Shown here: piece by piece, positions 28,627-37,246 of the stretch
How the letters are laid out: each line of letters begins with the position of its first letter
Numbering within the stretch: the first letter of the stretch is position 1
NCBI GenBank assembly: GCA_964230215.1
Contig: CAXRGQ010000014.1
Coordinates: forward strand, 248,001-312,000
DNA from: JAUILH01 sp964230215
Lineage (GTDB): Bacteria > Bacteroidota > Bacteroidia > Flavobacteriales_D > JAUILH01
Direction: 5' to 3'
Length of the DNA: 64,000 nt
Made by a program: the position numbers and the translations under genes
The notes under the pieces: generated by a model
Told to the model about the DNA's origin: nothing
The model's input: only the letters and a program-made list of their open reading frames with translations
The model's database searches: none

Positions 28627-30540
28627 ATGAGTAAAATTATAGGCATAGATTTGGGAACAACAAACTCATGTGTTGCCGTAATGGAAGGTAACGAGCCAGT
28701 TGTAATTCCAAACAGCGAAGGGAAAAGAACTACACCATCGATTGTTGCTTTTGTTGATGGAGGCGAAAGAAAGATTGGTGACCCAGCAAAAAGACAAGCA
28801 ATTACAAACCCTACTAAAACAATTTCTTCTATTAAGAGATTTATGGGTTGTAGCTTTGATGAGGCATCTAAAGAAATTGGTCGAGTTCCGTATGAAGTAG
28901 TTAAAGGCGATAACAACACCCCACGTGTTAAGATTGATGACAGAATGTACACGCCACAGGAAATTTCTGCAATGGTACTTCAGAAAATGAAGAAAACAGC
29001 AGAAGACTATCTAGGTACAACTGTGTCAGAAGCGGTAATTACGGTGCCAGCGTACTTTAACGATTCACAAAGACAAGCTACTAAGGAAGCTGGGGAGATT
29101 GCAGGTTTAAAAGTTAGAAGAATTATTAACGAACCAACGGCTGCATCACTTGCGTACGGAATGGACAAAAAAGGTGTTGACCAAAAAATCGTAGTATTTG
29201 ACTGCGGTGGTGGTACACATGATGTTTCAATCCTAGAACTTGGTGATGGCGTGTTTGAAGTAAAGTCTACAGATGGTGATACGCACTTAGGTGGAGACGA
29301 CTTTGATCAAGTTATCATCGATTGGTTAGTGGATGAATTTAAAAGCGAAAATGGCGGTTTAGATTTATCTAAAGACCCAATGGCACTTCAGAGATTAAAA
29401 GAAGCTGCAGAAAAGGCTAAAATCGAATTGTCATCTACAACTTCATCAGAGATTAACTTGCCTTATATCATGCCAGTAGATGGTGTGCCAAAACACTTAG
29501 TTAGATCCTTATCTAGAGCTAAGTTCGAGCAGTTAGCTGATGAATTAATCAAAAGAACAATCGAACCATGTAAGACAGCATTAAAGAATGCAGGAATGTC
29601 TAACAGCGATATTGATGAAGTAATCTTAGTTGGTGGTTCTACTAGAATACCAGCTATCCAAGAAGCAGTTAAAGCATTCTTTGGAAAAGAGCCTTCAAAA
29701 GGAGTAAACCCTGATGAGGTGGTTGCAGTTGGTGCAGCTATTCAAGGTGGTGTATTAACTGGAGAAGTTAAAGATGTACTTCTTCTAGATGTAACTCCAT
29801 TATCACTGGGTATTGAAACTATGGGTGGTGTATTCACTAAATTGATTGAGTCGAATACTACGATTCCAAGTAGAAAATCTGAGACCTTCTCAACAGCATC
29901 AGATAATCAGCCATCGGTTGAGATTCATGTGCTGCAAGGAGAGCGACCTATGGCAAGTGGGAACAGAACAATTGGAAGATTCCAGTTGGCAGATATTCCT
30001 CCAGCACCAAGAGGTGTACCTCAGATTGAAGTAACTTTTGACATTGATGCAAACGGTATTTTGAATGTATCAGCAAAAGATAAAGCTACAGGCAAAGAGC
30101 AGTCAATTAGAATTGAAGCAAGTTCTGGGTTGTCAGATGAGGAAATCGAAAAGATGAAGAGAGAAGCAGAAGCAAATGCAGATGCTGACAACAAAATAAA
30201 AGAACAAGCGGATAAATTGAACCAGGCGGATGCGACTATCTTCCAGACGGAGAAAGCCCTAAAAGACTACGGGGACAAGATTCCAGAAGACAAGAAGCAA
30301 CCAATTGAAGATGCTTTAGCTGAATTAAAGACAGCGCATGCCGAGAAGAATTACGACATCTTAGATGAAAAAGTAAACAAACTGAATGAAGTATTCCAGG
30401 CGGCTAGTCAAGAAATGTATCAAGCACAGCAACAAGCTGAAGGCGGTGCAACAGAAGGACAAGCTGGACAGGAAGGAACTTCAGGAAGTGATGAAGAAGT
30501 GACAGATGTTGATTTTGAAGAGGTTGAAGACAAAAAGTAA
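28627..30540 (+). CDS. dnaK: Molecular chaperone DnaK (Hsp70)
   Basis: This 637-residue Hsp70 has all expected parts. The ATPase domain starts GIDLGTTNSCVAV and carries FDCGGGTHDVSILE and ILVGGSTRIPAIQ. The linker DVLLLDVTPLSLG leads to the substrate-binding domain, and the C-terminus ends in the acidic EEVTDVDFEEVEDKK. It binds exposed hydrophobic segments of client proteins in an ATP cycle with DnaJ and GrpE. No dnaJ or grpE gene is adjacent. Two inverted repeats precede it, and a strong terminator follows at 30574, so it is probably monocistronic. Confidence 0.99.
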   Translation: MSKIIGIDLGTTNSCVAVMEGNEPVVIPNSEGKRTTPSIVAFVDGGERKIGDPAKRQAITNPTKTISSIKRFMGCSFDEASKEIGRVPYEVVKGDNNTPRVKIDDRMYTPQEISAMVLQKMKKTAEDYLGTTVSEAVITVPAYFNDSQRQATKEAGEIAGLKVRRIINEPTAASLAYGMDKKGVDQKIVVFDCGGGTHDVSILELGDGVFEVKSTDGDTHLGGDDFDQVIIDWLVDEFKSENGGLDLSKDPMALQRLKEAAEKAKIELSSTTSSEINLPYIMPVDGVPKHLVRSLSRAKFEQLADELIKRTIEPCKTALKNAGMSNSDIDEVILVGGSTRIPAIQEAVKAFFGKEPSKGVNPDEVVAVGAAIQGGVLTGEVKDVLLLDVTPLSLGIETMGGVFTKLIESNTTIPSRKSETFSTASDNQPSVEIHVLQGERPMASGNRTIGRFQLADIPPAPRGVPQIEVTFDIDANGILNVSAKDKATGKEQSIRIEASSGLSDEEIEKMKREAEANADADNKIKEQADKLNQADATIFQTEKALKDYGDKIPEDKKQPIEDALAELKTAHAEKNYDILDEKVNKLNEVFQAASQEMYQAQQQAEGGATEGQAGQEGTSGSDEEVTDVDFEEVEDKK

Positions 30541-30573
30541 ACTTCATATCTAAATAATAATAACGTTTATTAA

Positions 30574-30598
30574 GGGAGGCCTTGGCCTCCCTTTTTTT
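30574..30598 (+). terminator. Intrinsic terminator after dnaK
   Basis: GGGAGGCC and GGCCTCCC form a perfect 8-base stem with a TT loop, followed by seven T. It ends the dnaK transcript. Confidence 0.93.
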
Positions 30599-30633
30599 GT
30601 TTTGATTTTCAGGGGTTTTAAGTAAATTGAAAC

Positions 30634-32748
30634 GTGAATTTTGATTTTTGGAATAGGGCCCCTTTCATTCGCTTAATCATACCCTTTATTTTTGGGGTAG
30701 TTCTTGAGATTCAGAATGATGAGCTGATCGACTTCAGTCTTCCCTTATTTCTCATTTTTACCTGTGCCTTTATTATTGGGGCTATCTACAATTTTAAAAA
30801 TAGCTTAATTCAGAGTGCTAAAATTGTAGGCACATTGTTATTGTTAGCGATATTCTTTGGTGGGTACAATTACGCATGGTTTAGTAGGAGTATTCATTAT
30901 AACACGCATTTCTCTCATGTTGCCGAAAACCAAGCCATTTATAAAGGAGTAATTTATGAACCGCCTCAAGAAAAATCACGTTCGGTTAAAGCATTTATAA
31001 GTATTCATGAAGTTGAGTCCAATGGTGAGTCAGAAGCATGTATAGGAAATCTTCTAGTCTACTTCCAAAAGTCAGATGATGCTCTGAATCTTCAGTATGG
31101 AGACGAGATTGTGTTTTCAGCAAATCCTAATGAGATTAAACCACCAGATAATCCTGCTCAGTTTGATTTCAAATCGTATTTAAAGAATAATGATATATAT
31201 CATCAAGCGTACATTAAAGAAGGAACATGGCAGAGACTGAACACAAATCAAGCTAACCAACTTAAATACTTTGCATTTCAATCAAGGCGAAAGCTTTTAA
31301 AAATTCTAGATAGCACGATTGATGATGAAGAAAATCTTGCCGTTGGATCTGCTCTGATTCTAGGCTACAAGGATAGGTTAGATCCTGAGATTTTACGGTC
31401 ATTCTCATCTGCCGGCGCCATGCATGTCTTGGCTGTTTCTGGTTTGCATGTCGGAATTATTTTTATTGTTTTACAAGCTCTGTTCAAGAATTTTGGTAAG
31501 CGAAGAACTGAGTTGAAGATTGTAAAAGTTGCGGTAATGCTAATTGCATTATGGTTATACGCTTTTATTACTGGAATGTCTCCATCTGTTATGAGGGCAG
31601 CACTCATGTTTAGCTTCATAGTTGTGGGGCAAAATATCAATAGATCAACGAATATCTACAATACACTTTCTGCATCTGCATTTTTATTGATTTTATTTGA
31701 TCCTCACATTGTGGTGAAGGTAGGTTTTCAACTTTCGTATTTGGCAGTTATTGGCATTGTTTACCTGCACCCTAAATTATACGGGCTCTATAATCCTAAG
31801 AACTGGTTAGTTGATAAAGTGTGGTCAATAACATGTGTCTCTTGTGCTGCGCAGCTGGCGACTTTTCCATTGGGACTTTACTATTTCCATCAGTTCCCAG
31901 TCTATTTCTTTATTTCAAATTTGATAGTGATTCCATTTGCTACAGGGATTTTATATACTGGAATCTTACTGCTTATTCTGCACCCATTGGGAGTAGGGGA
32001 GTTCTTTGCAGGTCTGCTAAATTGGATGCTGAACTTTTTGAATAAATCTGTGGTGTTTGTTGAAGAAATTCCATTTTCATTGATATACGGGAATTATGTG
32101 GGGGTATGGGAGGTAATACTATTGTACCTCATCGTAGCCTTAGTGTTAGCGTGGTTCTACCTTAAACGAAAATCAATCGCTTTTATAATCGCAGGTTTAA
32201 CAGCAATAATGCTCATGATATCCGCTAACGACAGGTATAATAACGCCATGCAGCACACCTTGGTTGTGTATAAGGTGCCAAATGAGTCGGTAATAAATTA
32301 TATTAAAGGAGATGCGAATTACTTAATCGCAAATAAATCCTTTTTAGATGATGATGGCCAACAACTCTATTACATAAAACACTTTTGGTTTCAGCAGGGT
32401 CACTTAAAGGCTCAAAAATTGGCTTGGAATGAAGATATTAGTTCGTCTAGCGATATTGTGAAGTATAAGAACTTACTTCAGATCAACGACTTCAAATGTT
32501 TTCGACTTGATTCAACGACTACGGTAAGTAACATGAATGATCTAAGATGTGATTTGCTTGTTCTGTCTGGCGACAACTATTTTGATATCGAAGAAATAAG
32601 CCAGAAAATTAAAGCTAAAAAGTGGATTATAGATTCATCTGTGCCTTATGGAAAGTCAAAAAAGCTGGAAGAAATTATTAGCGAAAAGGACATTGATGTT
32701 TACAATGTGAATGAAAACGGAGCTTATGTAGTTTCTATCGGCTACTAA
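30634..32748 (+). CDS. comEC: ComEC/Rec2-family DNA uptake channel, lacking the metallo-beta-lactamase domain
   Basis: This 704-residue membrane protein matches the ComEC/Rec2 family, which carries single-stranded DNA across the inner membrane in natural transformation. Several hydrophobic helices open the protein. A DUF4131-like soluble segment follows at about residues 100-190, and the competence domain holds HVLAVSGLHVGIIFIVL and about ten more helices. The C-terminal 170 residues show no HxHxDH metal motif, so the nuclease-like lactamase domain of longer ComEC proteins is absent or decayed. The start is GTG at 30634. The stop lies inside the last 14 bases of the convergent cysteine-repeat gene. 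Confidence 0.88.
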   Translation: MNFDFWNRAPFIRLIIPFIFGVVLEIQNDELIDFSLPLFLIFTCAFIIGAIYNFKNSLIQSAKIVGTLLLLAIFFGGYNYAWFSRSIHYNTHFSHVAENQAIYKGVIYEPPQEKSRSVKAFISIHEVESNGESEACIGNLLVYFQKSDDALNLQYGDEIVFSANPNEIKPPDNPAQFDFKSYLKNNDIYHQAYIKEGTWQRLNTNQANQLKYFAFQSRRKLLKILDSTIDDEENLAVGSALILGYKDRLDPEILRSFSSAGAMHVLAVSGLHVGIIFIVLQALFKNFGKRRTELKIVKVAVMLIALWLYAFITGMSPSVMRAALMFSFIVVGQNINRSTNIYNTLSASAFLLILFDPHIVVKVGFQLSYLAVIGIVYLHPKLYGLYNPKNWLVDKVWSITCVSCAAQLATFPLGLYYFHQFPVYFFISNLIVIPFATGILYTGILLLILHPLGVGEFFAGLLNWMLNFLNKSVVFVEEIPFSLIYGNYVGVWEVILLYLIVALVLAWFYLKRKSIAFIIAGLTAIMLMISANDRYNNAMQHTLVVYKVPNESVINYIKGDANYLIANKSFLDDDGQQLYYIKHFWFQQGHLKAQKLAWNEDISSSSDIVKYKNLLQINDFKCFRLDSTTTVSNMNDLRCDLLVLSGDNYFDIEEISQKIKAKKWIIDSSVPYGKSKKLEEIISEKDIDVYNVNENGAYVVSIGY

Positions 32749-33613
32749 TCCCCATGCACTCAAGCAAACGCTCATAAAAGGCTTGTAGTTCATCTGGTGG
32801 CATGCTGGTATACTTATCTTCCAAACTAGCCAGAAACTCTATGCATTTACCGCTCATTTCACCATTGGCTTGCTCCTCTTTTAAACAAGAACAGATTTGA
32901 TCGAATTCATCGCCGCCAGAACGCATGATATTACAATTTTTTGAGTCGGCTCTAAGCTTTTCAATGTCTGCGGCACTCAGCTCATTAATGTTGAACTTGG
33001 TTATACAACGTTCTTTTAGTTCATAATCATCATCTCTGGCATCTAAGCAGTCACATATACTTAAGGTAAAGTCTGGATCGTCCTTATGCTCTTTACACGC
33101 CAGCATCTCCTCAATAAACAATAGTCGGTCATCTTTACTTAGTTTAGTTAAGTTCCAGATGTCTTTACAATAGCCTTTTTGTTCATCATCATCGGCGTTA
33201 ACACACTCGCATATTTCTTTAAGACTTGGTTTGTTAGGAATAACCGTACATGCTTTTATTTCCTTTAAATAGAGGTCAAGTTCTTTTTCTGACATTTTTG
33301 TTGTGTCAAATACTTCTTCGCACGTAGCTTTTAGGTAAGTGTCATCTTTAGCACGGGTTTCGCAGTCGCAAGGAGATGGATCATCACAGGCCTTAAGTTT
33401 TTGCTCAAAATTGTAGCGCTGAGCAGAGGTCATTTCGTTGTAATTATAGGCTAATTCGCATCTTTCAAGAAGCAGGGAGTCTTTGTAAGAGTTGGCTTTG
33501 CAGTCGCATATACTCGGAGCATCTGAACTTGATTCGGTTTGTCCAGAAGCAAAAAGTGTGCTTAGAAAACACACTACGAAGAATAAGGGTTTACTTATAG
33601 AGAATTTCAACAT
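32735..33613 (-). CDS. Secreted protein with five tandem four-cysteine (CxC) repeats
   Basis: I do not recognise this 292-residue protein. From the ATG at 33613 it has a signal peptide ending in FASGQ. The mature part is five tandem units of about 45-55 residues, each with the pattern C-x-C-x(11-13)-C-x(23 or 28)-C: CDC, CDC, CEC, CDC and CSC open the units. That gives twenty cysteines with fixed spacing, interleaved with strongly acidic, helix-prone sequence. Paired disulfides per repeat, or metal binding, are both possible. The start lies 23 bases inside the end of the upstream gene, so the two are coupled, and the stop overlaps comEC by 14 bases. Confidence 0.75.
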   Translation of the reverse strand: MLKFSISKPLFFVVCFLSTLFASGQTESSSDAPSICDCKANSYKDSLLLERCELAYNYNEMTSAQRYNFEQKLKACDDPSPCDCETRAKDDTYLKATCEEVFDTTKMSEKELDLYLKEIKACTVIPNKPSLKEICECVNADDDEQKGYCKDIWNLTKLSKDDRLLFIEEMLACKEHKDDPDFTLSICDCLDARDDDYELKERCITKFNINELSAADIEKLRADSKNCNIMRSGGDEFDQICSCLKEEQANGEMSGKCIEFLASLEDKYTSMPPDELQAFYERLLECMGISSR

Positions 33614-34103
33614 CTTCTGGTTTTCCAACTGCACCACTCTCCCTATACGAAATCACTTTGAAGTTAGCATCCAATTTTATCTGATGCTGATAATACACAG
33701 TAAGTCCATTGTTTGTCTGAATATTAGACCACCAGAAGTATTCTATATGATCGATTTTCGGGTCTATCATATTCATCATATCGTCAAGCTCATGAATTTT
33801 ATTCGAAATATTCTGTGTGTCCTTTTTTACCTGTTCTTCGGTTCGATCACTTTTGCCTTCATTAAAATTGTAGATAATTTCATCTTTGAACGTCAGGTAT
33901 TCTTCACGCATCACACTCATTGCATAATACTCTGGTGAAGGCGACATTAAAAAGTTTTCAAATCGAGAACCTTCATGGTGTTCAAAGGTAGCATCAGCCC
34001 ACTTTAAGATAGCTTCTTCTGCCTTTTTTTTAATCTCTTTCTCACTCTGACTCCAGCCAAGTGAACAACTTAATACTGATATTGCAATGACAAAATATTT
34101 CAT
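33591..34103 (-). CDS. Small secreted protein of unknown function
   Basis: The 170-residue product has a signal peptide (MKYFVIAISVLSCSLGWSQ) and then a helical segment rich in E and K, followed by a C-terminal part with WWSNIQ and VYYQHQIKLDANFKVISYRE that looks like paired beta strands. The overall look (helix then a strand-rich half, near 150 mature residues) resembles a cystatin- or NTF2-like fold, but this is a guess. It sits 36 bases after the 313-residue gene and overlaps the cysteine-repeat gene by 23 bases. I know no family for it. Confidence 0.68.
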   Translation of the reverse strand: MKYFVIAISVLSCSLGWSQSEKEIKKKAEEAILKWADATFEHHEGSRFENFLMSPSPEYYAMSVMREEYLTFKDEIIYNFNEGKSDRTEEQVKKDTQNISNKIHELDDMMNMIDPKIDHIEYFWWSNIQTNNGLTVYYQHQIKLDANFKVISYRESGAVGKPEDVEILYK

Positions 34104-34139
34104 AAAAGTTGGATATTATACGCACAAGTTAAGAAATTA

Positions 34140-35081
34140 TCATTTCTTTTCAAATAGTTCTTCTCGTGTGTTTTCAACACGCTGAATATCTGTTAACACA
34201 AAGTTTAAATCAAACACAAAGGCTACTGTGTCCTGTGTTTTTTCTTCGCCTTCCTTGTAGTTATAACGATGATACATTACATAGGCATTTACGACTCCGC
34301 GATCGTCTTTGCTCTCCAGCATGTAGCTATAGTCTTTTGCTTTATACCCTTCTATATTGCTGCTTTCTACCCATTTTTCAATCTGATTTTCACCGTATTT
34401 ATCCAGGTTCAACTCACCATGTTTTTTAATATTGGCAATTATATCGGTGGCAGCGTAAAATATGTATTCATTATAGGCATTTTCCTCCATTGCCTTTTCG
34501 AAAAAACCATAAATCTCTTCAGAAGCTGCCTTATCCTGATACGATGATAAATTCGAGTAAATAGGAACTCCTTGTTGCATGTAATAATACATTTTGGCTT
34601 GCTCAGCAGTGGTTGGAATCGAGAAAATCAAATTAACATCTTGGACTTTGAAGGCATGGTTTAGAAAGAACTTGTAACGAGATACCTTTATGTCGTCATC
34701 TGATAATTTAAGTACAAAGGTGTGTGTGATTGCATAAGAGAAATGAATTTTATTGTCCATTATTTCTCTCTTCTTTGCCTGAATAGCATTTTCATTTGCC
34801 TGTATTAAACTATCTAGTTTCTTTCTGCTGTAATGATGCTTAAGTGTGGGAATGGTTTCTTGAAGGTCAATCAGTTCTTCAAGCTCAGTAAATTCTTTAG
34901 GCTTAAACACTTCATAGTCCATAAAGCTATATGGAACGTAGGTTTTACCATCGCTCATTTTGTCGCGCATGTGAGCCTCAACGCCATCCTCACATTTTTC
35001 CTCAGGGTTGCGACTTTGCGAATACATTGGCGTGATAAACACCAAACAAATGAATAATAGAAACAATCTACTCTTAGACAT
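34140..35081 (-). CDS. Secreted protein of unknown function
   Basis: This 313-residue protein has a signal peptide ending at MYSQ, with a cysteine-containing segment EEKCEDGVEAHM at the start of the mature part. The rest alternates charged helices and strands, with no motif that I recognise. A single QDTVAFVFDLNFVLTDIQRVE segment near the C-terminus resembles the end of the neighbouring 170-residue protein in layout (a strand pair with LNFVL or DANFKV), which hints at a shared fold. It is the second gene of a four-gene minus-strand cluster after the barrel gene at 35141. Function unknown. Confidence 0.68.
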   Translation of the reverse strand: MSKSRLFLLFICLVFITPMYSQSRNPEEKCEDGVEAHMRDKMSDGKTYVPYSFMDYEVFKPKEFTELEELIDLQETIPTLKHHYSRKKLDSLIQANENAIQAKKREIMDNKIHFSYAITHTFVLKLSDDDIKVSRYKFFLNHAFKVQDVNLIFSIPTTAEQAKMYYYMQQGVPIYSNLSSYQDKAASEEIYGFFEKAMEENAYNEYIFYAATDIIANIKKHGELNLDKYGENQIEKWVESSNIEGYKAKDYSYMLESKDDRGVVNAYVMYHRYNYKEGEEKTQDTVAFVFDLNFVLTDIQRVENTREELFEKK

Positions 35082-35140
35082 TAAGTATTGTTTTGTCTTA
35101 GTAATGCAATAATCGTACTAGAAATTAAATTAGAAGAATT

Positions 35141-35881
35141 TTAAACTCCAATACGGATGGTACCGTTATCACCATTACTGCCGCTTCCACCTCCAAGCGC
35201 CTTAAAGCCATAGAAGTATTTAATTGTAAATCCAATGTAGGTGCCAGCAGCTTCAGCAAACGCAGCATTTAATTCGGTTTGAGATCTTAAAGTGTTGGTT
35301 AGGATGGTGTTTAATCCGTAATTGGCAATAATTCCGTATTGAATCGAGCTATTACCAGCAAGGTCTCTATGTACACCAATTTCAGGCTGAATTGATAAGA
35401 CACCGCTTTCATTAAGCTGCATCTCGTACTGGTATTGGTTATCGTCTACATCTTTACTTTGTCCTGACATAAAATGATATGCTACTCCGGCTTTAACATA
35501 CCAAAAGTTCTCTGTTGACATTCCTTTTGGGAAAAACTTTGTCACTTTAAAATCTACGAAAGGAACTGTGTAGGTTAGATTAAGACGCAAATTTTGTCTA
35601 TCGTACAAATAGGTATTGCTTTCGTACCCAAAATCGACATCAAATGCCCATTTATTCTGTAAGTTCAATTGAAATCCAGCACCAGCAGACCAGCCATATC
35701 CAGGTAGTTGTAACCATTTTGTATCGAATTTCTCTAGCTTTGATGATGTTAGATTGCCGATTGCAAACCCACTAGCAGATATGATGTTCCCGTTTAAGGG
35801 CATCTTTTCACCTTTATCATCTTGAGCGTTAATGCTTGGTACAATGAATAAGGCCCCAATAAGCAAAAGTGCTAATTTCAT
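35141..35881 (-). CDS. Outer-membrane beta-barrel protein, function unknown
   Basis: The 246-residue protein has a signal peptide (ending SINAQ) and a mature part of eight or more amphipathic strands (for example WAFDVDFGYESNTYLYD, VYHFMSG-like turns, TYIGFTIKYFYGF). It resembles the small porin-like outer-membrane beta-barrel proteins of Bacteroidota. A glycine- and asparagine-rich loop (GGGSGSNGDNG) precedes a short C-terminus. It is the first gene of the four-gene minus-strand cluster, 59 bases before the 313-residue gene, and may anchor the secreted proteins that follow; this is inference. Confidence 0.72.
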   Translation of the reverse strand: MKLALLLIGALFIVPSINAQDDKGEKMPLNGNIISASGFAIGNLTSSKLEKFDTKWLQLPGYGWSAGAGFQLNLQNKWAFDVDFGYESNTYLYDRQNLRLNLTYTVPFVDFKVTKFFPKGMSTENFWYVKAGVAYHFMSGQSKDVDDNQYQYEMQLNESGVLSIQPEIGVHRDLAGNSSIQYGIIANYGLNTILTNTLRSQTELNAAFAEAAGTYIGFTIKYFYGFKALGGGSGSNGDNGTIRIGV

Positions 35882-35927
35882 GTCTTAAAAATAGTAAATT
35901 TAAAAACAGCATCCTTACATTAACGAT

Positions 35928-36272
35928 ATGTTTTCAAGAAAAGTTAAGTGGATAAAAATTGCCAGTTCTAAGAAAGAGCTTGAAAACTTAGTGCCTTTAA
36001 ATGAAATTAGAATACTGAATAGAGAGGGGAATGCTATATGTATTGGGCGGAATTCAAAAGGATTTTATGCCATGAAGGATAAGTGCCCCCATCAAGGTTA
36101 TTCGTTTAAAGGAGGTGCCTGCACAGAAAGTGATAAAATGGTATGTCCCGTTCATCGTTATGGATTTGATGTGAATACGGGGAGAGGAGGCGGAGATGCT
36201 GCCATCGTTTACAACATAGATTACAGGCAAGATGGCGTGTTCGTAGGCCTAAGCTATTTCAGTATTTTCTAG
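35928..36272 (+). CDS. Small Rieske [2Fe-2S] ferredoxin-like protein
   Basis: This 114-residue cytoplasmic protein is a free-standing Rieske domain. The cluster ligands are Cys53 and His55 (DKCPHQG) and Cys73 and His76 (VCPVHRYGFD), the normal CxH...CxxH pattern. The N-terminus has no signal or membrane segment. It probably transfers electrons to an oxygenase, reductase or assimilatory enzyme; no such partner is adjacent. The last four bases, CTAG, are shared with the stop of the convergent nucleoside phosphorylase gene. Confidence 0.92.
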   Translation: MFSRKVKWIKIASSKKELENLVPLNEIRILNREGNAICIGRNSKGFYAMKDKCPHQGYSFKGGACTESDKMVCPVHRYGFDVNTGRGGGDAAIVYNIDYRQDGVFVGLSYFSIF

Positions 36273-37171
36273 CTCGCAGATAACTTATCTAGAGTATATA
36301 GGATCAACTTGTCCACCGTTTTTTTATAGTCCTCACTGTAACGTTTAGCTCTTCTATTTGCAATAATTGCACAGACTGTAACCGCCTTATGTCCCAATAA
36401 ACTAGAAAGTGCGAATAGGGCTGAACTCTCCATTTCGTAATTGGTGATGCGTTCACCTTCAAACCTAAATTCGTTTAAATCATCATTTAGATTCGGAAGC
36501 TTTGGATTCAACATTAGGGTTCTTCCTTGTGGCCCATAAAAACCATTGGCTGTAATTGTGATGCCCGGTATAGTTTCATTACTACTAAGTTTTTCAAACA
36601 ATGAAGTGTCTGCATCTACAAAATAAGGAGGATTCATTTGGCGTTCCCAATTAACATCTCTAAGAAAGGCTTGTAACATTGCGGTTTCCCTATCTGAGTA
36701 TGAAGCATCATAAAAGCCCATCAAACCGTCAAAACCAAGAGCGGTTTTAGTTAGCAAGTAACTATCTACCGGGATGTCTTCTTGTAAGGATCCACTTGTT
36801 CCTAATCGAACTATATCAAGCTTTCTGAATGTAGGATTGGGCAGACGTGTTTCTGGATTAATATTGACTGCTGCATCCAATTCATTAACTACAATGTCTA
36901 TATTATCTGCACCAATTCCAGTTGATAAGGCGGTAATTCGCTTGCCCTTGTACACTCCAGTGTGAGTAACAAACTCACGATTTTCAATCTTACATTCTAT
37001 GCTTGTGAAATGATCTGATATTCTCGCTACTCTATGTTGATCACCAACTACAATAACGGTGTCGGCAATGTGTTCATTTTTAAGCTTTAGGTGATATACA
37101 CTTCCATCTGTGTTTAATACCAACTCTGATGGCGCAATTGGTTCTGTGATATTTATTCTGTTAGTGAGCAT
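36269..37171 (-). CDS. Nucleoside phosphorylase (uridine phosphorylase-like)
   Basis: This 300-residue enzyme belongs to the PNP/UDP phosphorylase superfamily, which cleaves nucleosides with phosphate to base and sugar 1-phosphate. Visible signatures are VVGDQHRVARIS near the N-terminus, LSTGIGADNIDIVVNEL, IVRLGTSGSLQEDI and the ribose-contact segment FRFEGERITNYEMESSALF, where the second glutamate and methionine are expected. It is some 40-50 residues longer than E. coli Udp, mostly at the N-terminus. Uridine is the likely substrate but purines are not ruled out. It has its own promoter at 37176. Confidence 0.87.
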   Translation of the reverse strand: MLTNRINITEPIAPSELVLNTDGSVYHLKLKNEHIADTVIVVGDQHRVARISDHFTSIECKIENREFVTHTGVYKGKRITALSTGIGADNIDIVVNELDAAVNINPETRLPNPTFRKLDIVRLGTSGSLQEDIPVDSYLLTKTALGFDGLMGFYDASYSDRETAMLQAFLRDVNWERQMNPPYFVDADTSLFEKLSSNETIPGITITANGFYGPQGRTLMLNPKLPNLNDDLNEFRFEGERITNYEMESSALFALSSLLGHKAVTVCAIIANRRAKRYSEDYKKTVDKLILYTLDKLSAS

Positions 37172-37175
37172 GTTT

Positions 37176-37208
37176 CAAATATACATATCAAAAAAATAGG
37201 AGCTCAAA
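37176..37208 (-). promoter_or_regulatory. Promoter for the nucleoside phosphorylase gene
   Basis: On the minus strand TTTG is followed after 21 bases by TATATTTG, matching the Bacteroidota -33 and -7 elements. The -7 box ends four bases before the ATG at 37171. The -33 part lies inside the hairpin at 37199. Confidence 0.5.
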
Positions 37209-37218
37209 TTTGAACTCC
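37190..37218 (-). terminator. Intrinsic terminator after the DUF4197 gene
   Basis: The stem pairs GGAG with CTCC and TCAAA with TTTGA, with one internal mismatch, and on the minus strand it is followed by a TA and a run of seven T. A shorter T-run on the plus strand makes weak activity that way possible. Confidence 0.65.
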
Positions 37219-37246
37219 CATTTTTCATATCATAATGTGAATAAGA

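Noticed and set aside
33492..33938. A 148-codon plus-strand open frame
   Set aside because: It lies antisense to two secreted-protein genes that have signal peptides; its own sequence has no family feature.
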